Assembly: GCF_900604535.1 (NCBI RefSeq)
Contig: NZ_UWOT01000010.1
Span: 1 to 64,000 of the forward strand
DNA length: 64,000 bases
Origin: Romboutsia_E sp900604535
GTDB lineage: Bacteria; Bacillota; Clostridia; Peptostreptococcales; Peptostreptococcaceae
Direction: 5' to 3'
Shown: positions 45,809-54,761 of the stretch, one piece after another
Layout of the letters: the number at the start of each line of letters is the position of its first letter
Position numbering within the stretch: the stretch's first letter is position 1
The notes under the pieces: model-generated
What the model was told of the DNA's origin: nothing
Databases searched by the model: none
What the model saw: the letters and a program-made list of their open reading frames with translations, nothing else
Position numbers and translations under genes: made by a program

Positions 45809-46173
45809 CAAATCTTCCTTTCTATATTTTTAGTAATAATAATATTACTACCTGTATCTAACACATTATATATAACTATATCACCTATATTAACAGGAGC
45901 TCTTAAGGTTATATTTTTTATTAATTCCATGACATCAAATATCATTTCTTTTGGAATAGGTTTGCTTAATCTAACGCTAACTAATGGTAGGTTTCCATCT
46001 TCAATTTTTATTGAACTTGATATATTTCTTTTTGGTGTAAATACTTCTTGATATACATATTCTTTACCTTTTTTACACTTACTTCCTTTTATGTTTTCTA
46101 TTTTGTTATTACATATATCTACCTCTATATCACATCCATTTGGGCATATTATGCAAGTATATATTTTTTTCAC
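45808..46173 (-). CDS. DUF1667 small cysteine protein (third subunit of a GlpABC-like triad)
   Basis: This protein has 121 aa. An N-terminal motif CIICPNGC and a further Cys in GSKCKKG could bind iron or zinc, and the core VSVRLSKPIPKEMIFDVMELIKNI is typical of the DUF1667 family. The family is found as the third member of gene triads with a GlpA/LhgO-like FAD dehydrogenase and a NoxE-like FAD/NAD oxidoreductase in clostridia and Thermotoga. It overlaps the upstream flavoprotein gene by 4 bases and the downstream LarA-like gene by 1 base. Its biochemical role is not established. Confidence 0.88.
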   Translation of the reverse strand: MKKIYTCIICPNGCDIEVDICNNKIENIKGSKCKKGKEYVYQEVFTPKRNISSSIKIEDGNLPLVSVRLSKPIPKEMIFDVMELIKNITLRAPVNIGDIVIYNVLDTGSNIIITKNIERKI

Positions 46174-47405
46174 TTTAAAATCACCTTCAAATCACCCTTA
46201 TATTTTAAATCTTCTTTATTCACACTTAGTTGTATCATTTTAGCAGGAAGAGCTTTTTTTATTTGTTTAGATTTTATAATATTTTCATTTTGTAAAATTT
46301 CTATAGTACAATTATCATATGTTTTTTTAACTCTCATAGATAAAATAAAGCTCTCTTTTCCGCTTATTTTTTGAGGTATTGTATAAACAATATTTTCATT
46401 AGTATTAATATTTATATTACATTTTTCTAGTTTATTATCCTCTAAATATTTAGTTAAATTATATGCTAATCTTTCTCCTTCTAAAGATACAAAGTCTACT
46501 AAATCATGTACATGTAGTACATTACCGCATGCAAATATTCCCTCTATATTAGTTTGGTAACTTTCATCAATTATAGCACCTTTGGTTCTATTGTCTAAAT
46601 TTACACCTGCTTTTAAAGATAATTCATTTTCTGGTATAAGACCGACAGATAAAACTAATGTATCGCACTCATAATATTCATCTGTATTAGGAATAATTCT
46701 CATATTTTCATCTACTTTACTTACAGTTACACCCTTTAATCTAGATTTACCATGAATATTGGTTATTGTATAATTTAAATATAGAGGTATATTGAAATCA
46801 TTTAAACATTGCTCAATATTTCTAGATAATCCATTTGCATATGATTGAATTTCAAATACACCTTCAACTTTTGCACCTTCTAAGGTAAATCTTCGAGCCA
46901 TTATTAGTCCAATATCTCCAGAACCTAGTATTATAATTTTTCTACCAACCATTGTATTTTGTAAATTTATATATCTTTGAGCCACACCAGCATTATATAT
47001 TCCTGAAGGTCTACTACCAGGTATGCTTATTGCACCTCTAGACCTTTCTCTACATCCCATAGCTAAAACAATAGCTTTTCCTTTATAAATTTTTAAACCT
47101 TCTTTTGAGGCTACTATTACTCTTTTGTCCGACGTTACATCTATTACAGTTGAATTCGTTATATATTCTATATCTTTATTTATAATTTCATCTATAAATC
47201 TTTGAGCATACTCTGGTCCGCTTAAAGTTTCTTTAAATCTTTCTAAACCAAATCCATCATGAATACATTGTTTTAATATTCCGCCTAAATTTTCTTCTCT
47301 TTCTATAATTATAGAATTGTGTATTCCATATTCTTTTAACTTACATGCTACAGCTAATCCAGCAGGTCCTCCACCAATTATTATCACATCTTTATTTATA
47401 ATCAC
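46170..47405 (-). CDS. FAD/NAD(P)-dependent oxidoreductase (NoxE/HcnB-like)
   Basis: This flavoprotein of 411 aa has two dinucleotide-binding folds: FAD site VIIIGGGPAGLAVACKL at residue 7 onward, and NAD(P) site KIIILGSGDIGLIMARRF near residue 155. The sequence VLAMGCRERSRGAISIPGSRPSGIYNAGVAQ and the FAD-closing motif GIFACGNVLHVHDLVDFVSLEG match the subunit that accompanies GlpA-like dehydrogenases. It probably passes electrons from the partner dehydrogenase to NAD or another carrier. Its frame abuts the gene upstream (1-base overlap) and overlaps DUF1667, consistent with one complex. Confidence 0.9.
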   Translation of the reverse strand: MIINKDVIIIGGGPAGLAVACKLKEYGIHNSIIIEREENLGGILKQCIHDGFGLERFKETLSGPEYAQRFIDEIINKDIEYITNSTVIDVTSDKRVIVASKEGLKIYKGKAIVLAMGCRERSRGAISIPGSRPSGIYNAGVAQRYINLQNTMVGRKIIILGSGDIGLIMARRFTLEGAKVEGVFEIQSYANGLSRNIEQCLNDFNIPLYLNYTITNIHGKSRLKGVTVSKVDENMRIIPNTDEYYECDTLVLSVGLIPENELSLKAGVNLDNRTKGAIIDESYQTNIEGIFACGNVLHVHDLVDFVSLEGERLAYNLTKYLEDNKLEKCNININTNENIVYTIPQKISGKESFILSMRVKKTYDNCTIEILQNENIIKSKQIKKALPAKMIQLSVNKEDLKYKGDLKVILK

Positions 47406-48862
47406 TATTTTTTCACCTTCCCTATAAACATCTGTGATCCTTTTTTTGAATATAAAATATCTTCTTCTTTTTTATTTTTTATTTCTTTTATTAATTCAAC
47501 TATTCTACCTTCACAGTATCCTCCTTGACAACGCCCCATCATAGCACGAGTTCTATATTTTATACCTGTAACTATATCTACTCCTAGTATATTATTAATA
47601 GCTTCTACTATCTCAGCTTTTGTTATATTCTCACATCTACATATAACTTCTCCATAGTCAGGATTTTCTTTTATTAGTTTTTCTTTTAATTCTATCGATT
47701 TATCTGAAAATGATATGATACCTTTTCTCTTTGGATTAAAATTAAGATTTGCTTCTAAGTGTATATCTTCTTTTAATAATTCAGCTACATATTTTGCTAT
47801 TGGAATTGCACTTGTTAGACCTGGTGACTCTATACCTACTAAATTTATAGTATTTGGATATTTCTTATCTTTTTTTATAATAAAATCTTTATACCCACCT
47901 ATATCCTTACCTACTAATTTAGGTCTAATTCCTGCAAAGTTTCTTATAAAATATTCTTTTTTTATATGTGGAAATATTCGCATTCCATCTTCTATTAACA
48001 TATCCATTACATTTTTAGTAACACTATAATCATCTTTGCTTTTTATATATTCAGAACTAGGACCTATGAACACATTTCCATCTATTGAAGGTGTTAAATG
48101 GATTCCAAGTCCTCCTTCTTTTTCATTTGGAATAGGGTATGCTGGCAGTCTAAGTAAGCTTCCAATTTTTTTATCTAATATAAAGTATTCACCCCTACAT
48201 GGCTTAATTGTATATTCATTTATTCCTAGCATTTTACAAACTTTATCAGAATTTAATCCAGCTGCATTTATTATCCACTTTGTTTTATATCTATTTTTAT
48301 TCGTTCTTATTTCATATATTTCATTTTTCCTCTTAATATCTACTACCTCATTATCAAAATAAAAACTTGCACCGTTTGAACATGCATTTTCAGCTAATGC
48401 TACCGTATATGTAAATGGATTTAAAATACCTGTAGATGGTGAATACATTGCAAAGTTTCCATTTATATTAGGCTCTATTTCTTTAATTTGTTTTTTATTA
48501 ATAATTTCTAATCCAACTACTCCATTTTGTTCTCCTTGTAATTTAAGATTTAAAAGTTTTTCTCTATCTTCTAAGGTAAAACCTACAACTAGTTTTCCAG
48601 TTCTTTTAAATGGTATATCCAATTCTTTAGATACTTTCTCGAAGCTTTTATTACCTTCTACACAAAACTTTGCCATCAATGTACCTGGTTTATTATTAAA
48701 TCCTGCATGCAATACTCCAGAATTTCTTCCACTAGTCTCACAGCATACATCTAACTCTTTTTCTAAAACGCCTATTCTAAGTTTATATCTAGATAACTCT
48801 CTTGCTATAGCACTTCCAATAACTCCAGCACCTATAACAATTACATCATATAAATTCTCCAT
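47405..48862 (-). CDS. GlpA/LhgO-like FAD-dependent dehydrogenase with BFD [2Fe-2S] domain
   Basis: This is a DAO-family flavoenzyme of 485 aa. The FAD loop VIVIGAGVIGSAIARELSRY lies at the N-terminus and HAGFNNKPGTLMAKFCVEGN follows, typical of GlpA and L-2-hydroxyglutarate oxidases. The C-terminal BFD-like domain has CRCENIT and GRCQGGYC, four cysteines for a [2Fe-2S] cluster. In clostridia this arrangement is usually called anaerobic glycerol-3-phosphate dehydrogenase and lies with glpK and glpF. Here neither is present and a LarA homolog is linked instead, so a 2-hydroxyacid is a plausible alternative substrate. It is the first gene of the four-gene operon. Confidence 0.9.
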   Translation of the reverse strand: MENLYDVIVIGAGVIGSAIARELSRYKLRIGVLEKELDVCCETSGRNSGVLHAGFNNKPGTLMAKFCVEGNKSFEKVSKELDIPFKRTGKLVVGFTLEDREKLLNLKLQGEQNGVVGLEIINKKQIKEIEPNINGNFAMYSPSTGILNPFTYTVALAENACSNGASFYFDNEVVDIKRKNEIYEIRTNKNRYKTKWIINAAGLNSDKVCKMLGINEYTIKPCRGEYFILDKKIGSLLRLPAYPIPNEKEGGLGIHLTPSIDGNVFIGPSSEYIKSKDDYSVTKNVMDMLIEDGMRIFPHIKKEYFIRNFAGIRPKLVGKDIGGYKDFIIKKDKKYPNTINLVGIESPGLTSAIPIAKYVAELLKEDIHLEANLNFNPKRKGIISFSDKSIELKEKLIKENPDYGEVICRCENITKAEIVEAINNILGVDIVTGIKYRTRAMMGRCQGGYCEGRIVELIKEIKNKKEEDILYSKKGSQMFIGKVKK

Positions 48863-48981
48863 AATACTCCTCCCTACTTTAAATAATAATAATATGTATT
48901 ATTTTTCAATTTAGTCTAAGTATAATATATAATAGATATATATTTTAATTACTTTTTAGAATTTTAGATAAGGAGATTATT

Positions 48982-49593
48982 ATGATAGAAAATATAAAAA
49001 ATAAATTAGAAAATTATAAGCCTTATATAAATGGATTTAAATATATGAAAAGAGCATCTGTTTTACTTCCTATAGTAAAAAAAGATAACTCTTATTATAT
49101 ATTATTTGAAGTTAGATCTAAAAATTTAAAAACTCAACCAAATGAAGTATCTTTTCCTGGAGGAAAAATTGAATCTTACGAAAATCCTATGGATGCAGCT
49201 ATTAGGGAAACTTGTGAGGAACTGGGTACTAATCCTAATAATATTCAAATTATTTCTCAACTTGATTTATTAGTAACACACATGAATATAATTATTCACC
49301 CTTATATAGGAATATTAAATGATATCGATAATCTTAATATAAATAGAGATGAAGTAGACCATACATTCTTAGTTCCAATAATTTATTTACTTAATAATGA
49401 TCCAACTTATTATAAAAATAAAATTAAAGTTACACCAGATGATAATTTTCCATACGATATAATTCCAAATAAAGAAAATTATAAATTTCAAGAAAGTAAT
49501 TATACTGTTATATTTTATAAATATGAAAATTATGTAATATGGGGGATGACTGCTAGAATATTGGAGAATTTTTTAAAAATAATTAAAGAATAA
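48982..49593 (+). CDS. Nudix hydrolase, CoA pyrophosphatase type
   Basis: This is a 203-aa Nudix protein. The Nudix box reads GGKIESYENPMDAAIRETCEELGT, fitting the G-x5-E-x7-R-E-x2-E-E pattern, and upstream it carries EVSFPGG, typical of the CoA/NUDT7 family (LLTxR...FPGG). It probably hydrolyses CoA or acyl-CoA to 4'-phosphopantetheine and 3',5'-ADP. AAGGAGA precedes the ATG. It is a single gene, divergent from the flavoprotein operon. The box is about residues 52-75. Confidence 0.88.
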   Translation: MIENIKNKLENYKPYINGFKYMKRASVLLPIVKKDNSYYILFEVRSKNLKTQPNEVSFPGGKIESYENPMDAAIRETCEELGTNPNNIQIISQLDLLVTHMNIIIHPYIGILNDIDNLNINRDEVDHTFLVPIIYLLNNDPTYYKNKIKVTPDDNFPYDIIPNKENYKFQESNYTVIFYKYENYVIWGMTARILENFLKIIKE

Positions 49594-49597
49594 ATAA

Positions 49598-49625
49598 GAG
49601 CCTCAAATTTATGAGGCTTTTATAA
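49598..49625. terminator. Short terminator between the Nudix and glycosyltransferase genes
   Basis: GCCTCA/TGAGGC stem (49600-49617) with TTTTAT after it; it overlaps the stop codon of the converging glycosyltransferase gene. Confidence 0.7.
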
Positions 49626-50399
49626 TATATTTCTATATGGATTTATTTCTTTTTCTTTTGCATAAGCTATTTCTTTACCAAATATAGCTCTTAGCTTTAT
49701 CTCTTCTTCATTATTTCCAGGTGAACTGGATATTCCTCCATATCTATGACATACAAGTACCTTATCTATAAAATGTATATTACAACCTTGTCTACTAAGC
49801 GATAGATATCTAGGATAATCTTCTAACAATGTATAATCTTCATCATAATATCCATATTTATTTATAAGCTCTCTTTGATAAGAAAATCCAGGTCCAACTA
49901 AAAAATTCCTATTACATAATAATTTAAATAAATTCAGTGGAGGATTATTATTAACATAATCCATAGTACACCTATCCGGATAATATTCTCCTGATTTTGT
50001 CATATCTATATTGCACCATTCTAAAAAACCAGTTATAGCTAACGCATTTGTTTTATTAAAACAATTAACAACTGAAGTGATTACCGTATTATCATGTAAT
50101 TTATCATCGCATGCTAGATTCATCATATATTTACCACTAGATATACTTATTGCTTTATTTAAATTTTTTATTATGCCTAAGTTTTTCTCATTTCTATTTA
50201 TGGTTACTTTGCTTATATTAATTCTTTTATTATCGTTTATATATTTGTTTATTAAATTTATATTAAAATCTTTTGAGCTATCATCAGTTATTAGTAGTTC
50301 TATATTTGAATAATCCTGCTCTAAAACAGAATCTACACACTCTTTTAAGTATTGTAAGTTATTGTATGCATATATTATTACTGTAAATAACTCATTCAT
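49620..50399 (-). CDS. Family 2 glycosyltransferase
   Basis: This is a GT-A fold transferase of 259 aa. The N-terminus FTVIIYAYNNLQYLKECVDSVL and ELLITDDSS bind the nucleotide-sugar, the DxD-type motif appears as ACDDKLHD, and GPGFSYQRELINKYGYYDEDY followed by LEDYPRYLSLSRQG matches the acceptor-side ED motif of GT2 enzymes. No transmembrane segment is seen. It stands alone, without other polysaccharide genes, so donor and acceptor are unknown. Confidence 0.88.
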   Translation of the reverse strand: MNELFTVIIYAYNNLQYLKECVDSVLEQDYSNIELLITDDSSKDFNINLINKYINDNKRINISKVTINRNEKNLGIIKNLNKAISISSGKYMMNLACDDKLHDNTVITSVVNCFNKTNALAITGFLEWCNIDMTKSGEYYPDRCTMDYVNNNPPLNLFKLLCNRNFLVGPGFSYQRELINKYGYYDEDYTLLEDYPRYLSLSRQGCNIHFIDKVLVCHRYGGISSSPGNNEEEIKLRAIFGKEIAYAKEKEINPYRNIL

Positions 50400-50497
50400 A
50401 TTTAATCTCCTTCAAATTTTAATTACAAAGTAGTATACTATATTTTATTAAAAAATACTTTTTTTGTTCTTTATCTATATAAATTTTTCAAATAAAA

Positions 50498-50545
50498 ATA
50501 AGCTATAATAAAATTAATATCATAGCTTATCTTTTCATTTAAATA
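50498..50545 (-). terminator. Terminator after miaB
   Basis: On the minus strand ATAAGCTAT pairs with ATAGCTTAT around a 15-base loop, followed by TTTTTATTT. Confidence 0.75.
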
Positions 50546-50550
50546 TTAAA

Positions 50551-51981
50551 TTATATTTCTCTTCCTATTAAAGAGAATCCTGTTACATCTACGATTTCAA
50601 CGTTTATTAACTTTCCTACTAAATCTTCACTAGTAGCATCAAAGTTAACAAGTTTATTTTGTCTAGTTCTTCCCATAAATCTATTATCATCAGTTTTACT
50701 TTTACCTTCAACTAAAACTTCAACTACTTTACCTTTATAGCTTTGATTTATCTCTGCCACTATTTCATTGACCTTATTTAATACTCTATTAAATCTTTCA
50801 TGTTTAATGTCTTCAGGTATTTGATTTTCCATTTCTGCAGCTGGAGTACCTTTTCTTTTAGAATATATAAATGTAAATGCAGAATCGTATCTTACTTTTT
50901 CTACTACATCTATTGTATCTAATAAGTCTTCTTCTGTCTCACCTGGGAATCCTATCATTAAATCAGTAGAAAATGCTATACCTGGAACTTCTTTTTTAGC
51001 TTTTTCTATTATATCTAAGTATTGCTCTTTAGTATAATGTCTGTTCATCTTTTTAAGTAATGAACTACTTCCACATTGTACTGGTAAATGTAAGAATTCA
51101 CATACTTTATTACAATCTCTCATTGCATATATAACTTCATCAGATATATCTTTAGGGTGAGAAGTCATAAATCTTATTCTTTCTAATCCTTCTATTTCAT
51201 TTACTATTCTTAGTAACTCTGCAAATGTCATAGGGTTTTCTAATGTTTTACCATAAGAGTCAACATTTTGTCCTAATAATGTAATTTCTTTTGTACCATT
51301 TTCAACTAATTCTTTTATCTCATTTATTATATCTTCTGGTGTTCTACTTCTTTCTCTTCCTCTAGTGTAAGGAACTATGCAGTAAGTACAGAAATTATTA
51401 CATCCATACATTATATTAACAAATGCTTTTAACTCAAATTTTCTATTACTTTTAAGACCCTCTACAACTTCTCCATCAACATCCCATACATCAACTAATA
51501 TTTTTTCAGATTCCATTGACTTAGTTAATAATTCTGGGAATTTATATAAGTTGTGCGTTCCAAACACTAGATCTACATGTTTATATTTAGATTTTATTTC
51601 TTTAACAACATGAGGCTGTTGCATCATACATCCACATACAGCTATTTTTAAATCAGGATTCTTTCTTTTAGCTAACTTTAAGTGACCTAAATTCCCGAAT
51701 ACTTTTAGTTCAGCATTTTCTCTTACTGCACATGTATTATATATTATTAAGTCACATTCATCTACCATCATACCTTGCTCATAACCCATACTATCTAACA
51801 TAGCACATAATTTTTCTGAATCATGTTCATTCATTTGACATCCAAAGGTTTGAATTATATATTTAGGCTTTACTTGATGTATAGCGTAATATCTTGAATT
51901 TTGCTCTGCTATTGCTTCTATAAATCTATCTTGTTCCTCTATTTTTTCTATAGGAACTTGTACTTGTTTTCTCTTTGACAA
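50551..51981 (-). CDS. miaB: tRNA-2-methylthio-N6-dimethylallyladenosine synthase MiaB
   Basis: This is a radical SAM methylthiotransferase of 476 aa. The N-terminal UPF0004 domain carries TFGCQMNEHDSEKL, NTCAVRENAE and CGCMMQQ with three cysteines for the auxiliary [4Fe-4S] cluster. The radical SAM core has YGCNNFCTYCIVPYTRGRERSR with CxxxCxxC, and a TRAM domain (about 410-476) binds tRNA. It modifies i6A37, the product of MiaA. An N-terminal extension of about 35 residues precedes the first domain, as in other clostridia. The gene stands alone. Confidence 0.97.
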   Translation of the reverse strand: MSKRKQVQVPIEKIEEQDRFIEAIAEQNSRYYAIHQVKPKYIIQTFGCQMNEHDSEKLCAMLDSMGYEQGMMVDECDLIIYNTCAVRENAELKVFGNLGHLKLAKRKNPDLKIAVCGCMMQQPHVVKEIKSKYKHVDLVFGTHNLYKFPELLTKSMESEKILVDVWDVDGEVVEGLKSNRKFELKAFVNIMYGCNNFCTYCIVPYTRGRERSRTPEDIINEIKELVENGTKEITLLGQNVDSYGKTLENPMTFAELLRIVNEIEGLERIRFMTSHPKDISDEVIYAMRDCNKVCEFLHLPVQCGSSSLLKKMNRHYTKEQYLDIIEKAKKEVPGIAFSTDLMIGFPGETEEDLLDTIDVVEKVRYDSAFTFIYSKRKGTPAAEMENQIPEDIKHERFNRVLNKVNEIVAEINQSYKGKVVEVLVEGKSKTDDNRFMGRTRQNKLVNFDATSEDLVGKLINVEIVDVTGFSLIGREI

Positions 51982-52174
51982 AGTTGATTCCTCCTAACGG
52001 TATTGCTATTTATTATAGATAAAAATAATTATATCAAATTAAAATAAATTTTTAAAGATATTAGTTAAATATATCTTTTATATAAAAAAATAAACTTCTA
52101 TTTTAAAGAATTATATTTTTTATTTTAGGAATAATAAATAAGATAATACGGTTATTTATAAAAGGAGATATATA

Positions 52175-52825
52175 ATGTTAGTAGTTTTAGTAAGAAGTAT
52201 TTTACTTTATATTGCTGTTTTAATTTCCTTAAGGGTTATGGGGAAGGGTGAAATAGCAGAAATGAATTCTTATGATCTTGTTATAACTCTACTTATAGCT
52301 GATGTAGTTTCAATGCCTATGGAGAATAATAGTATACCTTTAATTAATGGTATAGCTAGTTTGACAGGACTAGTGTTGATGCAAACAATTATCTCTTATC
52401 TTTCCTTAAAAAGTAGGAGATTTAATTCTTTTCTAAGTGGGAAACCATCAATTTTAATAAATAAAGGAAAAATAGATGTAAAAGAGTTAAAAAGGGAAAG
52501 AATAAGTATTGATGAACTTTTAGAACAACTAAGAATTCAAGGATATTTTAATTTAAAAGATGTTCAATATGCTATTTTAGAAACTGATGGTAATTTAAGT
52601 GTTGTGCCTACACCTACATATAACTCAACACCTTCAATTTCATTTAATCACTTGCCTCTTCCATTAATTATAGATGGGAAAATTATAAACAATAGTTTGA
52701 AGTCTATTAATAAAAATGAAAAATGGCTAAAAGGATTAGTTAAATCTAATCATATTGACAATATTTCAAATGTTCTTATATGTATTTTAGATGAGTATGA
52801 TAAAATTTTCATTCAGACAAAATAA
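52175..52825 (+). CDS. DUF421 membrane protein (YetF family)
   Basis: This protein has 216 aa. Three hydrophobic helices fill the first 80 residues (LVVLVRSILLYIAVLISLRVMG, then LVITLLIADVVSMPM and a third). A soluble YetF domain follows with FLSGKPSILINKGKIDVKELKRERISIDELLEQLRIQGYF, found at about residues 86-127. The family occurs widely in spore-forming Firmicutes; its molecular function is not established. It is followed 28 bases later by a DUF4363 gene, a common pairing. AAAGGAGA precedes the ATG. Confidence 0.9.
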   Translation: MLVVLVRSILLYIAVLISLRVMGKGEIAEMNSYDLVITLLIADVVSMPMENNSIPLINGIASLTGLVLMQTIISYLSLKSRRFNSFLSGKPSILINKGKIDVKELKRERISIDELLEQLRIQGYFNLKDVQYAILETDGNLSVVPTPTYNSTPSISFNHLPLPLIIDGKIINNSLKSINKNEKWLKGLVKSNHIDNISNVLICILDEYDKIFIQTK

Positions 52826-52853
52826 AAAATCAATCTTAATGGAGTTTATATAA

Positions 52854-53234
52854 ATGAGATCTTTAATTTGTGTTTTAATTTGGACAATTTGTTTTGTATC
52901 CTTTGGTACATATACCAATAATGAAGTTAACCAATTTACAAATAAATATGAAGAAAATATTTCTGTAATAGAATCATTAATAGAAAATGATAATTGGAAT
53001 GAAGCCAAAGAGGAGTTAACTTCTTTTTCTAAAAACTATCATAATGAAAAAGACATTTGGTATAAATTATTAGACCATACTTATTTTGATGATATTTGCT
53101 TGTATATGAATATATTAGATAAATCTATATTAGATCAAAATAAAGTTAAATCATTTGAAGAGATAGAAAAAATAAAAATAACATTAAATAATATATTAGA
53201 AAGTGGGGCATTTGATCTTAACCATATATTCTAA
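52854..53234 (+). CDS. DUF4363 protein, membrane-anchored
   Basis: This is a 126-aa protein with one N-terminal hydrophobic segment (ICVLIWTICFVSFGTY) that probably anchors it with the rest outside. It then has a mostly helical domain with WNEAKEELTSFSKNYHNEKDIWYKLLDH, typical of DUF4363. The family is usually encoded next to DUF421, as here, and the two may work together. Function unknown. A terminator follows. Confidence 0.85.
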   Translation: MRSLICVLIWTICFVSFGTYTNNEVNQFTNKYEENISVIESLIENDNWNEAKEELTSFSKNYHNEKDIWYKLLDHTYFDDICLYMNILDKSILDQNKVKSFEEIEKIKITLNNILESGAFDLNHIF

Positions 53235-53242
53235 TATATAAA

Positions 53243-53275
53243 TAGGAGATGATATTTAATTCATCTCCTTTCTTT
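53243..53275 (+). terminator. Terminator after the DUF421/DUF4363 pair
   Basis: AGGAGATGA (53244-53252) pairs with TCATCTCCT (53261-53269), followed by TTCTTTT. Confidence 0.8.
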
Positions 53276-53302
53276 TGATTAATCGTCTATTATTATATTT
53301 TT

Positions 53303-53692
53303 TTATTTCATAGCATCTATTTTTAATGGTAATGTGAATAAATTTATAAATCCATCTGCATCTTTATGATCATAAAGCTCACTTTCTCCAAAAGATGAAA
53401 TATCTTTATCATAAAGTGATAATTTTGCAAATATACCCGCTGGCTTTATATCTCAAGTATATTATGTGCTTCATATAAAATAGTTCCACCTGGTGTTTCA
53501 TATATTCCTCTAGATTTCATAACTACCAATCTATTTTCCAATATATCTATAACCCCCGATTCCATGTTTAGATCCTACTTTATCTAAAGTATAAATTAAC
53601 TCAACAGGACTTAGTTCTTCTTCATTTACTTTTTTAGGTATACCTTTTTCAAAATATATATCTATATATTCACTTTTATCACATTTAAAGTT
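53303..53692 (-). pseudogene. argG: Decayed argininosuccinate synthase (argG) remnant
   Basis: Pieces of the C-terminal half of ArgG can be read in order on the minus strand: YFEKGIPKKVNEEELSPVEL then KVGSKHGIG; after a frameshift, GVIDILENRLVVMKSRGIYE and TPGGTILYEAHNILE. After a stop and an internal deletion of about 50 codons come IKPAGIFAKLSLYDKDISSF, GESELYDHKDADGFINLF and a natural stop. The first half of the gene, including the ATG, ribosome site and ATP site, is gone; coding sequence begins right at the leader terminator. Argininosuccinate synthase joins citrulline and aspartate; this copy cannot work. Its promoter and T-box remain. Confidence 0.92.
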
Positions 53693-53694
53693 AA

Positions 53695-53920
53695 TAAAAA
53701 ACTATTAGTTAAATAACTAAGAGGCGAATTTACGCGGTACCACTCTAATTAATAAGTTAAACTTATCCACTCTTTCTCTTAAGGCCAGATATTCCTACTA
53801 ATTTACTAACTAATTCAAATAGTATCCTCCAAAGCTCTTTTCACATATACCCTTTTATTAGGCTTCCACCATCCCTAACTCTCTATAAATTAAATATAAG
53901 CTACTTTCTTTTTCATAGAA
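53695..53920 (-). promoter_or_regulatory. T-box leader, specifier AGA (arginine)
   Basis: On the minus strand the stem I base GAAAAAGAAAGTAGCTTA (about 53914-53897) is followed by the distal element GGTGGAAG, the specifier loop GTGAAA-AGA-GCTTTGGAG (AGA at 53838-53836), the T-box core AGAGTGGTACCGCGT (53746-53732) and a terminator (CTCTTAGTT with AACTAATAG, one mismatch, then six T, 53723-53696). AGA is an arginine codon, which fits the argG fragments directly downstream. All elements needed for tRNA-Arg sensing seem intact although the gene is dead. Confidence 0.93.
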
Positions 53921-53948
53921 TTTAATATATAAACTTTTATATGATTCA

Positions 53949-53977
53949 ATAGTAAAACACATTAAATTCTATGTCAA
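53949..53977 (-). promoter_or_regulatory. Promoter of the arginine T-box
   Basis: On the minus strand TTGACA (53977-53972), 17 bases, TACTAT (53954-53949): a near-consensus promoter about 30 bases before stem I. Confidence 0.75.
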
Positions 53978-53998
53978 TTTTATAAATTACTTTATATA

Positions 53999-54736
53999 TT
54001 AATACTTGACTTTATATAAAAATAATCCTTTTGAAGGAGCTGTATCTGAAGCAAAAGCTCTATTTTTTATATCTAACATTTCTTTAATATCTTGTGGTGT
54101 TTTTCTTTTTAATCCAACATCTATTAGCGCACCAGATATAATCCTTACCATATTATATAAGAATCCATTTCCTTCTATATAAATTTCTATTAATCTATTA
54201 TTTTCTTGTATTTCTATAGAGTAAATCTCTCTTACATTACTTTTCTTTTTAGATTTTGAAGAAGCAAAACTAGTAAAGTCATGTTCACCTATTAAGAATT
54301 TACTTGCTTCTTTCATTAAATTTAAATCAAGCTCTTTATCTACATGGTAGGAATATTTTCTGTTAAATGTATTATGAAATTTATTATTATCTATTCTATA
54401 TAAATACACTTTAGATTTTGCATTATATCTGGAGTGGAATCTTTCTCCAACTTCTTCTATATTTCTTATAACTATATCTTCCGGTAAATACTCATATAAA
54501 TATTTTTGTATTTTTTCAATAGAGTCTGTTATATTTGTTTTAAAATTTACAACTTGTCCGTATGAATGAACTCCCATATCAGTTCTTCCAGAACCTATTA
54601 TTTCAATTTCTTCATTGGCCATCTTAGAAAGTACTGATTCAATTTTCCCTTGTATAGTCATGTCATTATCTTTTAATCTTTGGAATCCTTTATATCTAGA
54701 TCCATCATACTCTACTATCATTTTTATATTTCTCAT
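53999..54736 (-). CDS. truA: tRNA pseudouridine(38-40) synthase TruA
   Basis: This enzyme makes pseudouridine in the anticodon arm of many tRNAs. It has 245 aa; the catalytic Asp 53 lies in GSGRTDMGVHSYGQV, and the N-terminal KMIVEYDGSRYKGFQR, the YRID segment and the C-terminal GNGFLYNMVRIISGALIDVG are all conserved. It follows the histidine kinase remnant by 25 bases on the same strand, so it may depend on that operon or on a promoter within it. Confidence 0.96.
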   Translation of the reverse strand: MRNIKMIVEYDGSRYKGFQRLKDNDMTIQGKIESVLSKMANEEIEIIGSGRTDMGVHSYGQVVNFKTNITDSIEKIQKYLYEYLPEDIVIRNIEEVGERFHSRYNAKSKVYLYRIDNNKFHNTFNRKYSYHVDKELDLNLMKEASKFLIGEHDFTSFASSKSKKKSNVREIYSIEIQENNRLIEIYIEGNGFLYNMVRIISGALIDVGLKRKTPQDIKEMLDIKNRAFASDTAPSKGLFLYKVKY

Positions 54737-54761
54737 ATTAATCCTCTTTTATCTCAATCTA

